Shown here in pieces: positions 45,332 through 54,109 of a stretch of DNA of 64,000 nt. How positions within the stretch are numbered: the stretch's first letter is position 1; every line of letters starts with the position of its first letter. Both the position numbers and the translations under genes were made by a program. The stretch is from Candidatus Peribacteria bacterium (GTDB lineage Bacteria; Patescibacteriota; Gracilibacteria; Peribacterales; Peribacteraceae). The notes under the pieces are model-generated. The model searched no databases and was not told the DNA's origin. It saw nothing but the letters and a program-made list of their open reading frames with translations. The stretch lies in the NCBI GenBank assembly GCA_023038255.1, contig CP082927.1, positions 758,146 to 822,145 of the forward strand, given 5' to 3'.

Positions 45332-46267
45332 TCACAGATGCGGATGTCTGCGCCTGTGCACGGTAACGTACACGACGGCAGCCAGGAGCGCCAGTATGGC
45401 AATGAGCTGACTGAAGCGTAATTCAAACGAACTGAGGCCCAGCCAGGAGCGCAAAAACAGGTATCCGGCAGTCAGAACCATGCCAATTCCTTCGCAGATT
45501 ATCGCGATTTTCGGGGTGATTTTCTGTTTTTCGGCAAGAACCGTAAAGACCCCCAGACTGACGAATGCGAGGAAGAGCAGTGTGAAATCCAGCCGCGTCG
45601 CAAACACAGGAATACTGAAATCCCCGCGGAAATATTCAAGGAAGAACGTGACGACAGATGCAACGAGAATGCCGGCCAGTGTTTCCGCTCCGGCACGCTT
45701 GGCATGCTTGCGGACGATCAGGAGCAGGAATGTCAGGAAGAAGTAGAAGAGCGCATAGTAGAGCTGTACCGGATGCACCGGCACCGCGAAGCGCACGTTT
45801 GATGCGTCGTACGTCACACCCCACCACCAGTCTGTCGGTGTACCGTACGCCTGTCCCGCTGCAAAGCGACCGAGCCAGTTAAAGGAAAGCCCGAAACAGG
45901 TTGCAGGCAACAGCACATCGAGCCACTGCAGGAAGGTTGTGCGGGATGTCCCGCGTGCCAGGTAGAGCACTGCTGCAATACCGGCAGCTGCACCGAGGAA
46001 ACTGAAGTTTCCGTCATGCAGGAAGAAAATACGGAACGGATCATCCGCACGAAGATAAATGCGATACTGCTCCACCACTGCAAACAAACGCCCGCCGACA
46101 ACTGCTCCGAGCAGATGCCACCAGCCGTTATCCTTAAAATGCTGGAGTGAGAGTCCTGCACTCTGCGCCAACCGGAAAAAGAATTCAGACGACAGCCAGA
46201 GCCCGACCAGCAAAAACACCAGGTGTGTCCAGATGATAAACGGGCCGATCTGGATGGCTTCGAACAT
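45332..46267 (-). CDS. lgt: Prolipoprotein diacylglyceryl transferase-like protein
   Basis: 311 residues, polytopic (7-8 helices). Lgt moves diacylglycerol from phosphatidylglycerol to the lipobox Cys. Family marks: GAVVGGRLFAVVEQY, HDGNFSFLGAAAGI, FGLSFNWLGRFAAGQAYGTPTDWWWG and VPVHPVQLYYALFYFF. Some key positions (for example the usual R in GRxGNF) are altered to RFAAG, so it may be a divergent Lgt. TACCTT (46274-46279) ends 6 nt before the ATG. First gene of the operon to corA. Confidence 0.85.
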   Translation of the reverse strand: MFEAIQIGPFIIWTHLVFLLVGLWLSSEFFFRLAQSAGLSLQHFKDNGWWHLLGAVVGGRLFAVVEQYRIYLRADDPFRIFFLHDGNFSFLGAAAGIAAVLYLARGTSRTTFLQWLDVLLPATCFGLSFNWLGRFAAGQAYGTPTDWWWGVTYDASNVRFAVPVHPVQLYYALFYFFLTFLLLIVRKHAKRAGAETLAGILVASVVTFFLEYFRGDFSIPVFATRLDFTLLFLAFVSLGVFTVLAEKQKITPKIAIICEGIGMVLTAGYLFLRSWLGLSSFELRFSQLIAILALLAAVVYVTVHRRRHPHL

Positions 46268-46320
46268 AGTACTAAGGTAACAGAGAACGCCCTCATCGGA
46301 AATGATACAATCTTCATTCG

Positions 46321-46392
46321 AGTTATGAATCAGGAATTATGAATTATGGCACATTTGACTATGCATAACTCATAATTCATACATCATAATTC
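46321..46392. repeat. Inverted word repeat downstream of thrS
   Basis: GAATTATGAATTATG-like words (46321-46350) face CATAACTCATAATTCATA-like words (46363-46392). It lies just after the thrS stop, in the same layout as the other 3' word repeats but with its own words. Confidence 0.8.
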
Positions 46393-46397
46393 CTTCA

Positions 46398-48200
46398 TCA
46401 TCCGATAGATAACTCTAACTTCCTCGAAGCAACATCATTGGTCACCGATGCAATGAACTCGTCGACCGCGACGGTCACCTGCTGCTTGGTTCTGATGTTA
46501 CGAACGGTCACGCTGTTCTCCGCAATTTCACGGTCACCGATGACGAGTAAGTACGGAATGCGCTGCGTCTCACCGTCGCGGATGCGCTTGCCAAGAGATT
46601 CGTCGGAGTTCATGTAGTCGATGCGGATTTTCTTCTCCAGAAGCTTCATGCCAAGGTCAGACGCAAATTGCTCATGCGTGGATGCGACCGGCAGGATGGC
46701 AACCTGGACAGGGGCAACCCACAGCGGGAAATGTCCGGCGTGGTGCTCGATGAAAATCGAGAGGAAACGCTCGATGGCACCCATCACGGCACAGTGGATC
46801 ATGACAATACGCTCCTTCTCCCCGCTCTCGTTAATGCAGAAGAGATCAAACCGCTCCGGCATGTTGATGTCGAGCTGGATGGTTGCAACCTGCCACTCAC
46901 GGCCGATGGAGTCTTTGGTGATGAAGTCGACCTTCGGTCCGTAGAATGCCGCTTCACCCGGCGCTTCGATGTACTTTACGCCACGCTCCTTTGCGATGCT
47001 GCGGATAGCATTTTCGGCTTTGTTCCAGACCTCCGGCGTCCCGAGATATTTCTCGAAGTGTTCAGGATCGTGAAGGGACAGGCGGACCTGCAGCTCGTTG
47101 AAACCGGTTGTCTTGTAGAAGGTATCGATAATGTCCCACACGCGCAGGAATTCTTCTTCTACCTGGCTCTGGCGGCAGAACACGTGTGCATCGTCCTGGG
47201 TGATGCTGCGGACGCGGGACAGACCATGCAACTCCCCTGTCTGTTCGTCGCGGTACACCATCGTGGTTTCTGTGTAGCGCTGGGGCAAATCCTTATAGCT
47301 GCGCTGCTTGTGTGCATAAATCTGCGTGTGGTGCGGACAGTTCATCGGCTTCATCGCAAATTCGTGCTCGTCACGGGTCTGAATGCGGAAAAGGTCATCT
47401 TTGAATTTTGCCCAGTGACCGGATGTTTCGTAGAGTTCTTTCTTGGTGATGTGCGGGATAGTGACTTTCATGTAGCCCTTGGCTTCGCGCAGTTCCCAGA
47501 CGAACGCATCGAGCGTGTTGCGCATCAGTGTGCCGCGCGGTGTCCAGAGCGGAAGACCCGGACCGACGAGATCGCTGAAGGTGAAGAGATCCATTTCCTT
47601 CCCGAGTTTGCGGTGATCACGCTTCTTGGCTTCTTCCATCTGCGCGAGGTATGCATCGAGCTCTTCTTTGGACCCGAACGCTGCCACGTAAATACGTGTG
47701 AGCTGTTCGCGCTTTTCGTCGCCTCTCCAGTACGCACCGGCAAGGGTTGTGAGCTTGAATCCATCCACAGGAATCTCTTTGAGGTTCTCGACGTGTCCGC
47801 CGCGGCAGAGATCCACGTACGCATCTTCCCCTTTGAGGTTCACGTTCGTGTAGTTTGTGACCATCTCCACGTTTTCGTTCTTCACGAGGTCTTCAATCAT
47901 TTCCACTTTGAACCGCTGGTTTTTCTCTTTCCAGAACGCAGTTGCATCTTTCACAGGGAGTTCATCACGACGGAAGGTCTGACCCTGGTAGATGATCTTC
48001 TTCATTTCCTTCTCAATCGCCGGAAAATCGGCATCGGTAATAGGAGTTGTGAAAAGGAAGTCAAAATAACAGCCGGTCTCAATAGCAGGACCAATGGCGC
48101 GCTCAGTGCCGGGCCACAGGTTTTCGACGGCCTGGGCAAGGACATGGGCCAGAGAATGGCGCATGGACGCGAGTTCTTCGGGTGTGGAGAAAGTGGACAT
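46398..48200 (-). CDS. thrS: Threonyl-tRNA synthetase lacking the TGS domain
   Basis: 600 residues from ATG 48200; TATAGT (48207-48212) ends 6 nt before it. The protein begins in the editing domain (MRHSLAHVLAQAVENLWPG, AIGPAIETGCYFDF), so the N-terminal TGS domain of E. coli-type enzymes is missing. The catalytic core is complete: PLWTPRGTLMRNTL, KPMNCPHHTQIYA (zinc Cys), YRDEQTGELHGLSRVRSITQDDAHVFC, and FIEHHAGHFPLWVAPVQVAILPV. Anticodon-binding domain at the end. Confidence 0.96.
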   Translation of the reverse strand: MSTFSTPEELASMRHSLAHVLAQAVENLWPGTERAIGPAIETGCYFDFLFTTPITDADFPAIEKEMKKIIYQGQTFRRDELPVKDATAFWKEKNQRFKVEMIEDLVKNENVEMVTNYTNVNLKGEDAYVDLCRGGHVENLKEIPVDGFKLTTLAGAYWRGDEKREQLTRIYVAAFGSKEELDAYLAQMEEAKKRDHRKLGKEMDLFTFSDLVGPGLPLWTPRGTLMRNTLDAFVWELREAKGYMKVTIPHITKKELYETSGHWAKFKDDLFRIQTRDEHEFAMKPMNCPHHTQIYAHKQRSYKDLPQRYTETTMVYRDEQTGELHGLSRVRSITQDDAHVFCRQSQVEEEFLRVWDIIDTFYKTTGFNELQVRLSLHDPEHFEKYLGTPEVWNKAENAIRSIAKERGVKYIEAPGEAAFYGPKVDFITKDSIGREWQVATIQLDINMPERFDLFCINESGEKERIVMIHCAVMGAIERFLSIFIEHHAGHFPLWVAPVQVAILPVASTHEQFASDLGMKLLEKKIRIDYMNSDESLGKRIRDGETQRIPYLLVIGDREIAENSVTVRNIRTKQQVTVAVDEFIASVTNDVASRKLELSIG

Positions 48201-48293
48201 GGCGGAACTATACAGGATTACAGCCCAAATTACAGAGTACGCAAAAGCGGAAACCATCCCTGGTTTCCGCTCGTGTCGCTTTCTGTGTTCTTC

Positions 48294-48806
48294 TTATTTG
48301 GGAATAAGCTTGTAGCCCAGGGATGAGTCTGCACTGTCTACAGGAACAATTTTCATTCTGCAGCCGGGGGGCAAAGTCTGATCTTTCAGCTCCCGGAAAA
48401 CGAACTCGTATTTGGGAGGAATGACTGCAGTGCTAACCGGTTCTGCAAAATAGAGCAGCATATGTCTCTTTCCATCAGAATCCATGGAGTGGCCCTGATA
48501 GAAGAACTTGAGAAACCGTGTCGTTTTACTCCAGTAGTGTTGCCTCAGTTGCTCGACCGCCTCGATCTCCAGATTTCTCCCCTTATAATAGGAAGAAAAG
48601 CGAAGACCCCAGACGCGCTGGGAAGGAGTGTCGATAATAATCTCCAGCTCCACATTTTTCTCGGTTTTCGCAATCATGGGCTTCATGAACGGAATGTGGA
48701 GAGCAAGATCTTTTCCATGCACTGACAATACATACAGCAGGAGCAATACAAGAACGACATCAATACCCTTCCAATTTTTTAGCCAGACCGATTTTGAATG
48801 AGACAT
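48294..48806 (-). CDS. Unknown protein with one N-terminal membrane helix
   Basis: 170 residues. Short basic start, one helix (GIDVVLVLLLLYVLSVHG), then a mostly beta external or cytoplasmic domain (VELEIIIDTPSQRVWGLRFS, MLLYFAEPVSTAVIPPKYEF). Not recognised. Strong GGAGAGGGG Shine-Dalgarno and own TTGCCA-17-TATGGT promoter, unlike most neighbours. Confidence 0.7.
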   Translation of the reverse strand: MSHSKSVWLKNWKGIDVVLVLLLLYVLSVHGKDLALHIPFMKPMIAKTEKNVELEIIIDTPSQRVWGLRFSSYYKGRNLEIEAVEQLRQHYWSKTTRFLKFFYQGHSMDSDGKRHMLLYFAEPVSTAVIPPKYEFVFRELKDQTLPPGCRMKIVPVDSADSSLGYKLIPK

Positions 48807-48853
48807 TTCCCCTCTCCTTTTCTCTGCCGGTGAATGTAAAAAGCGACTTGTAT

Positions 48854-48882
48854 ACCATACAACTATTTTATTTATATGGCAA
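48854..48882 (-). promoter_or_regulatory. Promoter of the 48294-48806 gene
   Basis: On the minus strand TTGCCA (48877-48882), 17-nt spacer, TATGGT (48854-48859). It abuts the stop of the SemiSWEET gene. Confidence 0.65.
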
Positions 48883-49140
48883 TCACGCGTACTTTCGCTT
48901 CAAAACCAGCTGCCAGATCGCAATAACGATTGCTGTGTAGTTACAGATCATCATGGGAAGCGCCCCGAGTAAGGTTCCGTACACACTCCAGAGAGTGCAG
49001 TTCACCAGATACGCCCAGAGCATCACCACAGAGACATCGCCCATGTGTTTGGTGCGCATAGCACGGACAAGCTGCGGTGCCATCAAAAATGTACCGACAA
49101 GGGCTGCCATATAGCCGATCACTTCCGTAAAGATGTTCAT
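48883..49140 (-). CDS. SemiSWEET-type (PQ-loop) transporter
   Basis: 85 residues, three membrane helices, the size of bacterial SemiSWEETs, which work as dimers moving sugars. PQ motif in FLMAPQLVRAMRTKHMGDVS and a helix-3 Asn in MICNYTAIVIAIWQLVLK. ATG overlaps the dnaA stop (ATGA), so it is translated with dnaA, an unusual partner. Confidence 0.88.
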   Translation of the reverse strand: MNIFTEVIGYMAALVGTFLMAPQLVRAMRTKHMGDVSVVMLWAYLVNCTLWSVYGTLLGALPMMICNYTAIVIAIWQLVLKRKYA

Positions 49141-50600
49141 ACGAAATCCAGTTCCTTTTCGATCGCCCGGACTTCACGGAGTAACTGTGGATCGTTCTGC
49201 AGTTTGCTTTCGATTTTCTCAACAGCGTTCATGACCGTTGTGTGATCGCGGCCTTCGAAGACTTCACCAATGCGGACGTAGCTCATACGCAGATACTTCT
49301 TCAGGAGATGCATGGCAATCTGGCGCGGCACAAGAATCTCGCGGACGCGGGACTGACCGATCATGTCCTGCACGGATACCGAGTAATAGCGGGATACTCC
49401 CTCCATCACATCCTGGAACGTGGCGTTGCGGCGGGGCTGGGTTTCAAACCCGATGTCCTCTTCCGGTCCGTGGTGCGGATCTTTGTTGAGCTTCCGCATG
49501 ATGTCGGCGATGCTCTTGATGGTCGGCATGCGCTGCTCAAGTTCGTACTGAGCAACGGCCTGCATCAGGATTCCTTCGAGTTCACGAATGTTTTTGGTGG
49601 CATGTTCGGCAATAAACTGCAGCACACCCATATCCATAAAAAGTTCGTACTCCTTGGTTTTTTCGACGAGGATCGCGAGGCGTGTTTCATAATCCGGGAG
49701 CGACACATCAGCAATCATGCCGCGCTCGAAGCGGGAGATGAGACGATCCTCCAGCTGCAGTTCCTGCGGCGGACGGTCGGCGGAAAGAATGACCTGCTTC
49801 CGCTCTTCGTAGAGTGCATTGAACGTGTGGAAGAATTCTTCCTGCATACGCTCTTTGTTGGCAAGGAACTGGACGTCGTCGATAATCAGCACATCGACTA
49901 AGCGGTAGCGGCGGCGGAACTGTTCCCAGCGCTGGTTCATCACGGTTTCAATCACCTGGTTCGCAAAATCTTCGGTCGTCGTGTAGACGACAGTCGCGGA
50001 CGGACGCTCTTTAAGGATCGCGTTACCGGTTGCCTGCAGCAAATGTGTCTTACCGAGTCCGACACCTCCGTAGAGGAAGAGCGGATTATACTTTCCGCCC
50101 GGTTCCGTCGCGACAGCCTGACAGGCTGCATACGCCAGACGATTGTTGGAACCGACGATGAAATTTTCCATCGTATAGCGCGGGTTCAGAATTTTGCTGA
50201 CAATCCCCTCCGCAAGCTTCACTTCCTGACGTCCGGGGAGCTTGCGCTTCTTTTGATCCGGGAATGCCTCAATGAGGTTGAATGTCCGGGCAGGATCATC
50301 TTTCAATGCCCCATCGACCTGATACACAATCTGTTTCACATCCGGCTGCAACTCCTGCACCACGCTGAGCGTGATTGCGCGGTAATGCTCCAAGTGCCAG
50401 TTAAGCGACATCGGAAGCGGCAGGCCCACCACCATGGTCCCCTCTTCAAAGCCGAGGATCGCTGTATCACGGAACCACGTGATGAACTGGCTCCGGGGAA
50501 TTTTGGGTTCAATGCGCTTGAGCACCTCGAGCCACAAATCGCGGTTCGATGCATCAGCAGCGGTTGACGCCGGACTAACGGAAGAGACGGACGACGTCAT
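49137..50600 (-). CDS. dnaA: Chromosomal replication initiator DnaA
   Basis: 487 residues from ATG 50600. Domain I (WLEVLKRIEPKIPRSQFITWF), linker, AAA+ domain with Walker A GGVGLGKT (178-185), Walker B VLIIDDVQF and the sensor region, and domain IV with the DNA-binding signature GRDHTTVMNAVEKIE. It opens the origin by binding DnaA boxes. The start overlaps the rseP end by 26 nt, so it is expressed from the rseP promoter or one inside rseP. Confidence 0.97.
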   Translation of the reverse strand: MTSSVSSVSPASTAADASNRDLWLEVLKRIEPKIPRSQFITWFRDTAILGFEEGTMVVGLPLPMSLNWHLEHYRAITLSVVQELQPDVKQIVYQVDGALKDDPARTFNLIEAFPDQKKRKLPGRQEVKLAEGIVSKILNPRYTMENFIVGSNNRLAYAACQAVATEPGGKYNPLFLYGGVGLGKTHLLQATGNAILKERPSATVVYTTTEDFANQVIETVMNQRWEQFRRRYRLVDVLIIDDVQFLANKERMQEEFFHTFNALYEERKQVILSADRPPQELQLEDRLISRFERGMIADVSLPDYETRLAILVEKTKEYELFMDMGVLQFIAEHATKNIRELEGILMQAVAQYELEQRMPTIKSIADIMRKLNKDPHHGPEEDIGFETQPRRNATFQDVMEGVSRYYSVSVQDMIGQSRVREILVPRQIAMHLLKKYLRMSYVRIGEVFEGRDHTTVMNAVEKIESKLQNDPQLLREVRAIEKELDFV

Positions 50601-51681
50601 AAAGGGTGACAATGAGGATGACAAGAAGGAGGACACCGAAACCGACAGTGTTGGTCAGAATTTCAATACGGCGTTTGCCGGGTTTCACAAACAGTTCTGC
50701 AAGTGTGAAGACCAAGCGGCCTCCGTCGAGCGCAGGGAACGGCAACACGTTGAGGATCGCGAGGCTCAAGCTGAGAAGGGCCACCAGGCGCAGATACACC
50801 ATGAAACCGTGCTCCACAGACTGATACGTCAGCTGAGCAATGCCGACAATACCCGTGACGCCTTCCGGCACGGTGCCGCGCTGCGCGAGGGATGAAAAGA
50901 GCGTACCGATGCCGATAATAGTTTGCTTCGTGACGACACTTGTTTCACGGATAGAAAGCCACGCGGCATCAAGCGGATTGCGGTTCGGTGCAGAGAGTTC
51001 CTGCGTGAACGAACGAAGCACCACGCCCGTCTTTCCTTCATCCACCGGAACCGTCATGGTCCGCTGCGTCTGATCTTCACCCTGTGTGTACGCATAGATG
51101 ACTTGTGACTTTCCCTGTTGTGCCGCGATCACATCTTCCGGCTTGGAGACAGGCTGTCCGTCCACAGACAGAAGGACCGCACCTTCCGGCACACCAACTT
51201 CGGATGCTGTTCCACCGGTCAGCACATCATCAACAAGGACAGCAAGCTTCAAGTGAATATCGCCGCGTGCTGCAGCCGCTTCCATGTCATCGAGAGACAG
51301 ATACGTCGGAATCCATTTTCCAAACGAGAAACCGAAGAAGAAAATGACGAGTGCAAGAATGAAGTTCATCGCGACACCGGCAAGCAGAATGCCGCAACGG
51401 GCCGGGATGCCTGCATACACGAAACTTCCTTTCGCTGCCTTCGCACCGTCGTCACCGTTCTCTCCTTTCAGTCGCACAAATCCTCCGAACGGAATCCAGT
51501 TGAGCGTGAAGTCTGTCCCCTGCCAGCGGAAGAGCGTCATGCCGCGTGGCGGCAATCCGAATCCGAATTCTTCAACTACAACTCCTGCACGACGTGCGGC
51601 GATAAAATGACCGAACTCATGAATGAGAATGAGTCCCGTAATCAGGAAGAAAAATGCCAGGGCAGACACGACAAGTAACAT
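50575..51681 (-). CDS. rseP: Site-2 (RseP-type) intramembrane metalloprotease
   Basis: 368 residues from ATG 51681. HEFGH at 21-25 in the first membrane helix binds zinc; a PDZ domain lies in the middle (ASEVGVPEGAVLLSVDGQPV); FPALDGGRLVF near the end supplies the third ligand. Such enzymes cut membrane-bound anti-sigma factors or signal-peptide remnants. It is the promoter-proximal gene of the rseP-dnaA-SemiSWEET operon. TACGAT (51691-51696) ends 9 nt before the ATG. Confidence 0.93.
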   Translation of the reverse strand: MLLVVSALAFFFLITGLILIHEFGHFIAARRAGVVVEEFGFGLPPRGMTLFRWQGTDFTLNWIPFGGFVRLKGENGDDGAKAAKGSFVYAGIPARCGILLAGVAMNFILALVIFFFGFSFGKWIPTYLSLDDMEAAAARGDIHLKLAVLVDDVLTGGTASEVGVPEGAVLLSVDGQPVSKPEDVIAAQQGKSQVIYAYTQGEDQTQRTMTVPVDEGKTGVVLRSFTQELSAPNRNPLDAAWLSIRETSVVTKQTIIGIGTLFSSLAQRGTVPEGVTGIVGIAQLTYQSVEHGFMVYLRLVALLSLSLAILNVLPFPALDGGRLVFTLAELFVKPGKRRIEILTNTVGFGVLLLVILIVTLYDVVRLFR

Positions 51682-51705
51682 AGGACATGCATCGTAGCGA
51701 GAACC

Positions 51706-51731
51706 TGTGGAAAACGTAAAAGTTTTCCACA
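51706..51731. promoter_or_regulatory. Perfect palindrome with DnaA-box-like arms upstream of rseP-dnaA
   Basis: TGTGGAAAAC (51706-51715), 6-nt centre, GTTTTCCACA (51722-51731). Each arm contains TTTTCCACA, one base from the DnaA box TTATCCACA. It lies 25-50 nt before the rseP start and overlaps the predicted promoter region, suggesting DnaA autoregulation or part of an origin. Confidence 0.55.
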
Positions 51732-51828
51732 ACTTCGGGTGGAGCATGAGGGGTGATCATGTCGAAAAAATACAAAGTAAGATGGAGTGTACTTGGCGAG
51801 TACAAAAAGTTTTCAAAAAAAATCCAAA

Positions 51829-51861
51829 CCCCATAACCCATAACCAATTACCCATAACCCG
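51829..51861 (-). repeat. 33-nt TTATGGG-type element after comF
   Basis: Read on the minus strand it begins 2 nt after the comF stop. It matches the element at 63710-63742 in 32 of 33 positions and the 5' half of the 35839 block exactly over 17 nt. Confidence 0.9.
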
Positions 51862-51863
51862 TC

Positions 51864-52505
51864 TCAACCCTTCGCCATCACCAGCGCCTCGACGCAGTCC
51901 ACTCCCGCCATCTTCAACACTTCTGCGCATGCATCGAGTGTCGAACCAGTTGTCGCAACATCATCAATAAGAATCACGCGCTCCGGAAGATGTGATGTCG
52001 TCACGGCAAACGCATTGCGCATCGCTTCGTGTCGCTCCTCATGCGACCGGTGCGCCTGATGCCCGGTTGCACGTCTGCGTTTCAGAAGTGGTGAGACTTT
52101 GCAGTGACGCTCTTCACCAAGAATCTGCGCGAGCACATCCGACTGGTTGAACCCGCGTTCAAATGTGCGCGTCCAATGAAGCGGCACCGGACACAGGACC
52201 GTCTCCCCTGTCATCTCCATCATCTCCGATGCCTCCAGAAGAATTGCCCCAAGTTCCTGCGCATAGGATTTCTGCCTGTCATATTTGAACCGGTGCACCG
52301 CAGAACGCAGAAGTGGTGACGCCTCATAGGAGCCCGCTGCCACAATGCGGTCCAGAAACAGTAACCCCGATGCCCGCAATTCTTCGGCCTCCACCCGCAC
52401 CGGAAACGACACCAGCGCCTCGAATTCCTTCTCTGTCATATGCATCCCCTCCTCTCCCTCCAGAGAGACCCGTGGGAACAGGAGATCAAGAAAACGGTTA
52501 AACAT
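51864..52505 (-). CDS. comF: ComF-family phosphoribosyltransferase-like protein
   Basis: 213 residues from ATG 52505; TACGCT (52512-52517) ends 6 nt before it. The PRTase signature is VILIDDVATTGSTLDACAEVL near the end, preceded by KYDRQKSYA, CPVPLHWTRTFERGFNQS and KRRRATGHQAHRS, all usual for ComF. The N-terminal Cys4 zinc finger of classical ComF is replaced by a Glu-rich segment. ComF acts in DNA uptake in some bacteria; here the role is only inferred. Confidence 0.9.
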   Translation of the reverse strand: MFNRFLDLLFPRVSLEGEEGMHMTEKEFEALVSFPVRVEAEELRASGLLFLDRIVAAGSYEASPLLRSAVHRFKYDRQKSYAQELGAILLEASEMMEMTGETVLCPVPLHWTRTFERGFNQSDVLAQILGEERHCKVSPLLKRRRATGHQAHRSHEERHEAMRNAFAVTTSHLPERVILIDDVATTGSTLDACAEVLKMAGVDCVEALVMAKG

Positions 52506-52646
52506 GCCCCTAGCGTAGAATATTCCCATGAAAGCGTCTTGTGGCGCACAGAGAGAATTGGTACCCTGCTTGGGCTTTTGAGGACTGAGAAGCCTTCGGG
52601 AGCTGTTCTACAGAGACGTAGAACACCGATACATTTTCACATCCCC

Positions 52647-52658
52647 GGGCAATTAGCT
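52647..52658 (+). repeat. Truncated copy of the tRNA-Val 5' end
   Basis: GGGCAATTAGCT is identical to the first 12 bases of tRNA-Val at 52727 (13 with the preceding C). Between them lies a GC-rich palindromic segment including CTACGGCGGACAAGC (52679-52693), shared with the tRNA-Pro region. A hairpin TGTTCTAC/GTAGAACA sits upstream at 52604-52625. Confidence 0.75.
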
Positions 52659-52726
52659 TCCACCTTCGCTCCCCGGAGCTACGGCGGACAAGCAGCTGCC
52701 ACCCCTAAAATCATCGTGTTACATTC

Positions 52727-52803
52727 GGGCAATTAGCTCAGCTGGTTAGAGCGTCACATTGACATTGTGAAGGTCGTTGGTTCGAGTCCAATATTGCCCA
52801 CCA
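52727..52803 (+). tRNA. tRNA-Val (GAC)
   Basis: Acceptor GGGCAAT (52727-52733) pairs with ATTGCCC (52793-52799), discriminator A, encoded CCA (52801-52803). The anticodon arm TCACA-TTGACAT-TGTGA gives GAC. Confidence 0.94.
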
Positions 52804-52853
52804 TTGTGTCAACATAGAATCCTTCTTTGTTATTTCTTCTACGCAACATTCTC

Positions 52854-53255
52854 ATGCCTACCAACATCTACATCTCCCTGCCAGTCAAAGATGCACAAAA
52901 GTCAGTCGCGTTTTACGAAGCACTCGGCTACAAGAGCAACCCCGATTTTTCAGATGAAACAACGGGAAGCATCGCAATCAGCGACGTGATTACTGTGATG
53001 CTGGCGTCGCATGAAAAATTCCAGGAGATCTCCCCAAAGCCTATCAGTGATGCAACAAAATTTTGCCAGGTGCTTCTCAGCCTGACATGCGAAAGCCGTG
53101 AAGAGGTTGATGCATTGGTTTCGAAAGCAGTCGCTGCCGGCGGCACACAGGCACATGAACCTGAGGACTACGGTTTTATGTATCAGAGCGGCTTCTATGA
53201 CCTCGACGGACACGGCTGGGGGCTGACATGGATGAATCCGGGTAGCGCTCAGTAA
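52854..53255 (+). CDS. VOC/glyoxalase-family protein
   Basis: 133 residues from ATG 52854. Two beta-alpha-beta-beta-beta halves: IYISLPVKDAQKSVAFYEALGY at the front and GFYDLDGHGWGLTWM at the end, the usual pattern of bleomycin-resistance/glyoxalase-like proteins (PhnB/YdeM-type). Metal ligands are not all obvious. Substrate unknown. TACGCA ends 8 nt before the ATG. Confidence 0.88.
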   Translation: MPTNIYISLPVKDAQKSVAFYEALGYKSNPDFSDETTGSIAISDVITVMLASHEKFQEISPKPISDATKFCQVLLSLTCESREEVDALVSKAVAAGGTQAHEPEDYGFMYQSGFYDLDGHGWGLTWMNPGSAQ

Positions 53256-53264
53256 GAATCACCA

Positions 53265-54095
53265 TCAGCGTACCACCCCATACCGCACCGGACGCCAACT
53301 GAAGAGATACTGTGCAAACGCCTGCAGGCGCTCTGCAATCGTGCGGCGATCTGAGGTGAAGATGGTAGCGCGCCTGTCATTGATGCCACGGATCTCACCG
53401 AGTTCTGTGAGCTTGTGAAAGAGTTGCGATCCTTCGCAGTAGTTACTGTCGATGTCGTAGCCACCGACGCGAAGCGCCGCCTCGCGACGGAAGAAGGAAT
53501 TTGCTTCGGATACATTCAGGAGCCAGTATCGCCCCTGCACACTGCGCCACGCGCTGTGCAGCTGCAGACACACCTGATGCATATACGATGAAGACAGCGC
53601 ACGCATCCACCCGAATCCTGCAACAAGTGACGGATTGTCTTTGCAGGTCTGCGCAATGGTTTCCAGCCAACGGCGATGATGCAGAGTATCGGCGTCTGTT
53701 GTCACAATGATCTCCCCTTTTGCTTTCAGCAGTCCGATCTGCCGTGCGCGCCCGATGCCGGCACGTTGTTCGTGAATGACACGGAATCCGCAGCGGCGCG
53801 CGAGACGCTCTGTCTCCCCTCCTTTCTGTTCACCGTTCACCACGATAATACATTCTGCATCGAGGAACGACTGCTCCGCGAGTGAACGAAGCGTTGCCAG
53901 AAGATACTGGCCTTCACGATGGGCAGGAACGACCACGGAAATATACGGATGATCTGTGCGTCCGCGGTTCTGCATGAGTGCACGAATGAAGGTGCATTTT
54001 CTGATGACCTCTTCCTGTGTAAACGTTCCGACACCGAAGCGTTCGAGCTCCAGAATACGGGGTGGAATACCGATGATGGAGTGGAAAATCTTCAT
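53265..54095 (-). CDS. Glycosyltransferase family 2
   Basis: 276 residues. GT-A fold: YISVVVPAHREGQYLLATLRSL, the NGE/ERLARRCGFRVIHEQRAGIGRARQIG segment, metal-binding TTDADTLHH and acceptor part NSFFRREAALRVGGYD. It transfers a sugar from a nucleotide sugar, probably for surface glycans. No membrane helix of its own. It lies 14 nt after the alpha/beta hydrolase gene in the same direction. Confidence 0.88.
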   Translation of the reverse strand: MKIFHSIIGIPPRILELERFGVGTFTQEEVIRKCTFIRALMQNRGRTDHPYISVVVPAHREGQYLLATLRSLAEQSFLDAECIIVVNGEQKGGETERLARRCGFRVIHEQRAGIGRARQIGLLKAKGEIIVTTDADTLHHRRWLETIAQTCKDNPSLVAGFGWMRALSSSYMHQVCLQLHSAWRSVQGRYWLLNVSEANSFFRREAALRVGGYDIDSNYCEGSQLFHKLTELGEIRGINDRRATIFTSDRRTIAERLQAFAQYLFSWRPVRYGVVR

Positions 54096-54109
54096 AGAAA
54101 AACGGAGAA

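Noticed and set aside
46668-48326. 552-codon plus-strand frame opposite thrS
   Set aside because: Complete antisense shadow of thrS; codon bias of the real gene keeps the frame open.
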